DNA of 23,204 nucleotides from DAOOOW01 sp035387885 (GTDB taxonomy: Bacteria; Patescibacteriota; Patescibacteriia; UBA2196). The position numbers were made by a program, and so were the translations under genes. Below are positions 19,740-23,204 of the stretch, in pieces. The stretch spans positions 1-23,204 of the forward strand of contig DAOOOW010000017.1 in NCBI GenBank assembly GCA_035387885.1, in the 5' to 3' direction. The stretch's first letter is position 1; the number at the start of each line of letters is the position of its first letter. A model generated the notes under the pieces. It did no database searches, was not told the DNA's origin, and worked only from the letters and a program-made list of their open reading frames with translations.

Positions 19740-21083
19740 ATGTTTACCAAAAAAATCTTTTTTTTAACTATTTTAACCATTTTTACATTGCAACCCATAG
19801 CCACGACCCAAGCGGCTTCTTTTAACCCTGGCTTAATATTATCTGACGAAGAATTAACTAATAGTCAAGCCATGAGTCTGGATCAGGTCAAAGATTTTTT
19901 AAATAAAAAAGGCGGTATTCTGGCCAATTATGTGGAACAAAATGTTAAAATGTATGCTTATCAAATAATTTATGAAGTGGCACAAGTTTATAAAATAAAT
20001 CCTAAATATATTTTAACTTTATTACAAAAAGAACAAGGTTTAATTACTAATAAAACTCCGGCTCCAAGCCAATTAGATTGGGCCACTGGTTATGGTTGTC
20101 CAGATTCTGGCGGTTGTAATCCCAAGTATCAAGGTTTGGCTAACCAAATTGATTGGGGAGCTGGTTCTATTCGCTATTATCTAGATCATCCTAATGATTT
20201 TAAACTACAAGTTGGCCAAAATGCCATTATTGATGGCCAAGAAATTCCTATTCAAAATGATGCTACCCGTGCTTTGTATATTTATACTCCACATATTAGT
20301 GGCAATAAAACTTTACACACTCTGTGGAACAACTGGTTTTCTATGACTTATCCAGAAGGTTCACTCTTGCAAGATGCTAGTGATCAAAGTTTGTGGTTAA
20401 TACAAAATAACACTAGAAGAAAATTTGCCTCAAAAAGTGTCTTTACTTCCAATTATTCTTTAAATAAAGTTTTAGTGGTTAAAACAGAAGATTTGGAAAA
20501 ATATGCTATAGGTGCGCCTATCAAATACGCTAATTATTCCCTTTTGCAAATTCCAGCTGGTGGAGTTTACTTTTTAGAAAATGATATTTTGCGACCAATT
20601 ACTTCCAGTCAAGCTTTTAAACTTATTGGTTTTAATCCTGAAGAAATTGTAAAAATTTCTCTGGAAGAATTAAACGAATTTACCCAAGGCGAACCCATTA
20701 CCATTAAATCTGCCTATCCTGTAGGCGGAATTTTACAAGATTTAACCACTAAAGAAATGTATTATGTTAAAGACGGTGTCAAACATTTAATTGGGGCTAC
20801 TGAATTAATAAAAATTTATTTCCCTAAAAGGAAAATTGTTAAAGTAAAAAGCGAAGAATTAACTAAATATGAAACTGGTGACCCTTATAAACTTAAAGAC
20901 GGTGAATTGGTCAAAATTAAAGATGCTCCCCAAGTCTATGTAATTGCCGAAGGCAAGAAAAGACTCATTGCCAATGGAGAAACTTTTGAATCACTAGGCT
21001 ATAAATGGAAAAATATTTTTGATGTCCCAAAAAATATTTTAGATTTACACCCTTTGGGAGAAGAAATAAACACAGTGGAGTAA
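19740..21083 (+). CDS. Exported lysozyme-like protein with four C-terminal repeats
   Basis: 447 residues. A signal peptide (KKIFFLTILTIFTLQPIA, cleavage near TTQA at residue 25) sends it out of the cell. Residues 45-200 resemble a lysozyme or transglycosylase fold: YEVAQVYKINPKYILTLLQKEQGLI places a glutamate (Glu98) after a helix, as in the catalytic site of goose-type and Slt-type lysozymes. Cys120 and Cys126 could form a disulfide. The remainder is four repeats of about 60 residues, starting near 207, 266, 329 and 388. Their pattern is G-x-LLQD, then YLI-x-x-G-x-KR-x-I, then F-x-x-x-G, then a Leu-x-x-Tyr-x-x-G-x-P ending. They probably bind a cell-surface polymer. Wall remodelling or attack on a neighbour's wall is inferred. 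Enzyme activity is unproven. Confidence 0.7.
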   Translation: MFTKKIFFLTILTIFTLQPIATTQAASFNPGLILSDEELTNSQAMSLDQVKDFLNKKGGILANYVEQNVKMYAYQIIYEVAQVYKINPKYILTLLQKEQGLITNKTPAPSQLDWATGYGCPDSGGCNPKYQGLANQIDWGAGSIRYYLDHPNDFKLQVGQNAIIDGQEIPIQNDATRALYIYTPHISGNKTLHTLWNNWFSMTYPEGSLLQDASDQSLWLIQNNTRRKFASKSVFTSNYSLNKVLVVKTEDLEKYAIGAPIKYANYSLLQIPAGGVYFLENDILRPITSSQAFKLIGFNPEEIVKISLEELNEFTQGEPITIKSAYPVGGILQDLTTKEMYYVKDGVKHLIGATELIKIYFPKRKIVKVKSEELTKYETGDPYKLKDGELVKIKDAPQVYVIAEGKKRLIANGETFESLGYKWKNIFDVPKNILDLHPLGEEINTVE

Positions 21084-21256
21084 TTAACAGTTTTAAATTC
21101 TAAAACTCAAATTTTAAAATAATTTTAAATATTTAATTTTAAATTTTCAAAAATTTTGCTTATGCTGTGTTCATTCACATGTTATTGTTTTAGATTTTAA
21201 AATTTAGATTTATTTTAAAATTTAAAATTTGGATTTTAAAATTTCCATCGTAATTT
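21084..21256. repeat. AT-rich repeat tract between the lysozyme-like and LigB-type genes
   Basis: Made largely of AATTTTAAA and TTTTAAAATTT variants, with a short non-repetitive island around 21152-21190 that could hold a promoter (TTGCTT is visible but no good -10). No terminator with a GC stem is present. Confidence 0.45.
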
Positions 21257-22048
21257 ATGCTAGTTTTTTCAGCTTTTACCCCCCACACCCCCATGCTGGC
21301 GCCAACTGTTGGACGCGCCAATTTGGTGTCTTTAAAAAAAACTACTGAGGCCCTAGAAAAATTGGCTGAAGAAATTGCCCTAGCCAATCCAGAAATTATT
21401 TTGATCATTTCCGAACACGGACAAATTATGGAGCAGGCTTTTACCATCAATGGCTCTCAAAATTTCCAAGCAAATTTTAAAAAATTTGGAGATTTAGAAA
21501 CACTTTTAAAATTCGCTGGTGATCCTATTTTTAGTTATCAACTTAAAGAACATTCAGAAACAAAAATTCCTTTGCATCTTGTTGATCAACAAGATCTTGA
21601 TCGCGGGGCCAGTGTGCCTTTAATTTATTTAACTAAATATTTAAAAAATATTAAAATTATTCCTCTAACTCATTGCGGTTTAGATAATAAAAAACATTTC
21701 TTTTTTGGTAATCATCTAAACGAATTAATTCAAAAAACACCCAAAAGAATTGCGGTTATTGCCACCGGAGATTTATCCCACACTTTAACTCCAAATTCCC
21801 CAGCTGGTTTTTCTGAAGCAGGCAAAACTTTCGATAATATTATCATTGAGACACTTAAAAATAAAAATGTTACTCCTTTAGTTGACCTTGATGAAAGTTT
21901 AGAAAAAAGCGCTGTCGAGTGCGGTTTAAAACCCTTACTAATTTTAATGGGCATCTTAAATGACTATAATTACACAGCGGAAATTTTATCTTATGAATTT
22001 CCTTTTGGGGTTGGCTATTTAACTGTTCATTTTGAGCTTAATAAATAA
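21257..22048 (+). CDS. LigB-type class III extradiol dioxygenase superfamily protein
   Basis: 263 residues. The fold family is that of protocatechuate 4,5-dioxygenase LigB and of the similar domain often fused or adjacent to AMMECR1. Seen are the N-terminal metal-ligand region FSAFTPHTPMLAP (His10), IILIISEHGQ (His54), IKIIPLTHCGLD, IAVIATGDLSHTL (the conserved GDLSH) and PAGFSEAGKTFD. Likely metal-binding histidines are present. Stand-alone members of this group have no firm substrate, and a ring-cleavage role in such a reduced organism is doubtful. No AMMECR1 or radical-SAM partner gene is next to it here. The ATG at 21257 has no Shine-Dalgarno. It lies upstream of tRNA-Lys, which has its own promoter. 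Confidence 0.82.
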   Translation: MLVFSAFTPHTPMLAPTVGRANLVSLKKTTEALEKLAEEIALANPEIILIISEHGQIMEQAFTINGSQNFQANFKKFGDLETLLKFAGDPIFSYQLKEHSETKIPLHLVDQQDLDRGASVPLIYLTKYLKNIKIIPLTHCGLDNKKHFFFGNHLNELIQKTPKRIAVIATGDLSHTLTPNSPAGFSEAGKTFDNIIIETLKNKNVTPLVDLDESLEKSAVECGLKPLLILMGILNDYNYTAEILSYEFPFGVGYLTVHFELNK

Positions 22049-22058
22049 AAAATTGCTC

Positions 22059-22087
22059 TTGACCAATTTTTTATTTTCATCTAGAAT
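22059..22087 (+). promoter_or_regulatory. Sigma-70 promoter of tRNA-Lys
   Basis: TTGACC (22059-22064), 17-bp spacer, TAGAAT (22082-22087). Ten of twelve consensus bases. The transcript would start about 30 bp before the tRNA and has no terminator until 22467, so it should include the tRNA-derived array. Confidence 0.72.
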
Positions 22088-22123
22088 AAAAACAATGTTT
22101 TAAAAAAAAATTACCAGTTTTAT

Positions 22124-22197
22124 GCGCTGTTAGCTCAGCCTGGTAGAGCAACTGCCTTTTAAGCAGATGGTCGCAGGTCCGAATCCTGCACAGCGCA
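22124..22197 (+). tRNA. tRNA-Lys (anticodon UUU)
   Basis: 74 nt: acceptor GCGCTGT/ACAGCGC, D-arm GCTC/GAGC with GG in the loop, anticodon loop CTTTTAA (anticodon TTT), T-stem GCAGG/CCTGC and A73. CCA is not encoded. Two oddities: the T-loop is TCCGAAT, so position 55, normally pseudouridine from U, is C; and the first anticodon-stem pair is A27-A43. The gene is otherwise well formed and probably functional. Confidence 0.92.
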
Positions 22198-22440
22198 ATA
22201 AAAAAATTTATATTATATTGCAGATGGTCGCAGGTCCGTGGGTTTCGCTGGTTCCTCCGGAACATCACTCAACCCGTTTTAGCTACAAAAATCCAAGCAG
22301 TTGGCTTTTTGCTTAACGCTAAAACTCCATGCACAGCGCACCAAAAATTTTTTATATTATATTGCGCAGATGGTCGTCCCGATAGCGCTTCGCTTATCGG
22401 GACACAGCGCAATAAATATTTTTTATATTGCAGATGGTCC
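22163..22440 (+). repeat. Array of partial tRNA-Lys 3' halves with replaced T-arms
   Basis: The sequence GCAGATGGTC (end of the anticodon arm plus variable loop) occurs at 22163 in the tRNA and again at 22220, 22366 and 22430. Copies 2 and 3 end in the tRNA 3' strand CACAGCGCA (22332-22340, 22403-22411) and are followed by the same AT-rich linker. In copy 2 the T-arm region holds an insert of about 90 bp with two palindromes (GTTCC-tcc-GGAAC, and GTTTTAGC / GCTAAAAC enclosing a second stem). In copy 3 it is replaced by the hairpin GTCCCGATA / TATCGGGAC. Copy 2 alone ends in CCA (22341-22343). Copy 4 is only GCAGATGGTCC. Confidence 0.88.
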
Positions 22441-22466
22441 TAATGTACATTGAGAAATAACATATC

Positions 22467-22496
22467 AAAAAACACTCATCTAATTGAGTGTTTTTT
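22467..22496. terminator. Bidirectional terminator between the tRNA-Lys array and the last gene
   Basis: A perfect 12-bp stem AAAAAACACTCA / TGAGTGTTTTTT with loop TCTAAT. It works in both directions, ending the tRNA-Lys/array transcript and the convergent minus-strand gene (stop at 22523). Confidence 0.9.
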
Positions 22497-22522
22497 GTTT
22501 AAGATAACCTTATCAAAAAATT

Positions 22523-23131
22523 TTATTTAGTAGCTTCTAAACCCTTTTTATAATCTGTAATTGCTGTCACAACATTAGAAGCAGAACTTAAATCTTCAAA
22601 AAACATCATATGATCCTTGTTCAAATACATTTTATCCATTGGCCGATGCAATTCCGTGCCAAATTTAACTAAAATTAATTGTTGCTGAGTTGTAGCCGCT
22701 GCTTGCACTCCCGCAGTTGTGCCATCACCGCCAGCTTCGGCTGGTTGGATTGGTGTTTCTTGCACTTGCAAATAATAAACATCTTCTAAAGTTGGATAAG
22801 TATCATTTAGACCTTTAAGCTTGCCAAAATAAACTTGACCATTACTTAAAAAAACTGCTTGCCAATCACTGGCTTTAACCGGTTCCATACCAGGAACAAC
22901 AGTTTCTTTAACTCCTAAAACATCCCAATTGGTTGTTTTAGAAATAACATACAAAGCCACACCCGCTAAAATAACAATCAAAATTAAAATAAAAATAACT
23001 TTACCGCCTTTTGATTTTTTAGGATTGCCAGCTTCTTTGGTAGTAGCACGTTCTACCACGGTTTCGTTTGTCTCATCGTCGGCATACATTTTTTGGATTT
23101 CTGCCGCGCGATTTGGTTTGATATCAGACAT
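22523..23131 (-). CDS. Single-span membrane-anchored hypothetical protein
   Basis: 202 residues. I recognise the architecture but no named family. A charged cytoplasmic N-terminus of about 43 residues leads into one membrane helix (VIFILILIVILAGVALYVI, about 45-63). After it comes an extracellular part with WQAVFLSNGQVYFGKLKGL, a Thr/Ala/Gln-rich variable linker and a second conserved-looking stretch LVKFGTELHRPMDKMYLN. The two conserved stretches on either side of a low-complexity linker suggest a small beta-rich domain with an exposed loop. AAAGGA lies 8 nt before the ATG, one of the few good Shine-Dalgarno sites here. A 10-bp inverted repeat precedes it. It is convergent with the tRNA-Lys unit. 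Confidence 0.75.
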   Translation of the reverse strand: MSDIKPNRAAEIQKMYADDETNETVVERATTKEAGNPKKSKGGKVIFILILIVILAGVALYVISKTTNWDVLGVKETVVPGMEPVKASDWQAVFLSNGQVYFGKLKGLNDTYPTLEDVYYLQVQETPIQPAEAGGDGTTAGVQAAATTQQQLILVKFGTELHRPMDKMYLNKDHMMFFEDLSSASNVVTAITDYKKGLEATK

Positions 23132-23145
23132 ATGCGCTTTCCTTT

Positions 23146-23188
23146 ATTAATCCACTGGAGTTAATTATAAATTTACCTGTGGATTAAT
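23146..23188 (-). promoter_or_regulatory. Inverted repeat in the leader of the last gene
   Basis: ATTAATCCAC (23146-23155) and GTGGATTAAT (23179-23188), perfect 10-bp arms 23 bp apart, directly upstream of the Shine-Dalgarno. It could be a two-site operator or an mRNA stem-loop. Each arm also resembles a DnaA box at 7-8 of 9 bases. Confidence 0.45.
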
Positions 23189-23204
23189 TAATTATTATAT
23201 AATA

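Noticed and set aside
21190..21450. 86-codon minus-strand open frame at the start of the LigB-type gene
   Set aside because: Antisense to a well-recognised coding region and extends into AT repeats.
16508..22048. An undescribed defence or biosynthetic gene cluster
   Set aside because: Every gene here has a housekeeping or envelope identity, or is an isolated hypothetical; no toxin, nuclease, reverse transcriptase or modification enzyme is present.
22077..22268. Open frame of 63 codons on the minus strand across tRNA-Lys
   Set aside because: It is the antisense of the tRNA and of its partial copies; peptides such as CRIRTCDHLLKRQ are a known artefact of tRNA antisense frames.
22163..22440. 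CRISPR-like array
   Set aside because: The repeats are pieces of tRNA-Lys, spacing is irregular (57, 146, 64 bp), spacers are palindromic, and no cas gene is present.

Overview
This window looks like chromosome from a bacterium of the Candidate Phyla Radiation (Patescibacteria, probably Parcubacteria-like). That placement is an inference. It rests on the AT-rich sequence, compact genes with few Shine-Dalgarno sites, several single-membrane-span hypothetical proteins of a kind I associate with that group, and a gene set limited to information processing and cell envelope. UGA is used as a stop (greA), so the code is the standard bacterial one. The partial superoxide reductase at the left edge suggests an anaerobic or microaerobic lifestyle. 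No phage, CRISPR array, secondary-metabolite cluster or transposase gene is visible.

Layout. Positions 1-18430 are almost entirely on the minus strand. In order of rising coordinate they hold: desulfoferrodoxin (partial), asnS, a putative exported HExxH protease, a SIMPL-domain protein, a P2-type cation ATPase, a small membrane protein, a UvrD/PcrA helicase, a charged hypothetical protein, typA, a DedA membrane protein, a Cys-motif lipid-facing protein, tRNA-Gln(CUG), a family 2 glycosyltransferase, a 51-residue zinc ribbon, greA and penicillin-binding protein 2. Positions 18537-22197 are plus strand: fmt, an exported lysozyme-like protein with four C-terminal repeats, a LigB-type protein and tRNA-Lys(UUU). 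The last gene, a membrane-anchored hypothetical, is minus strand again.

Function. AsnRS, Fmt, TypA and the two tRNAs serve translation, GreA serves transcription and the UvrD-like helicase serves DNA repair. PBP2, the glycosyltransferase, DedA and the lysozyme-like protein point to a real, remodelled cell wall. The genes read as ordinary housekeeping content in short transcription units, several with near-consensus promoters. At a few genes the -10 box sits so close to the start codon that the mRNA should be leaderless.

The unusual part is the repeat landscape. (1) A family of hairpin elements with TGTCATTCCCG ends lies between genes, sits at the start of the glycosyltransferase gene, and appears as an exact 21-codon in-frame insertion inside fmt. 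(2) Several different palindromes sit directly upstream of start codons. (3) Arrays of exact 7-bp repeats begin at or beside the stop codons of uvrD, typA, dedA and the glycosyltransferase gene. (4) Downstream of tRNA-Lys lies an array of partial copies of the tRNA 3' half whose T-arm has been replaced by unrelated hairpins. I see no enzyme in the window that would mobilise these repeats.
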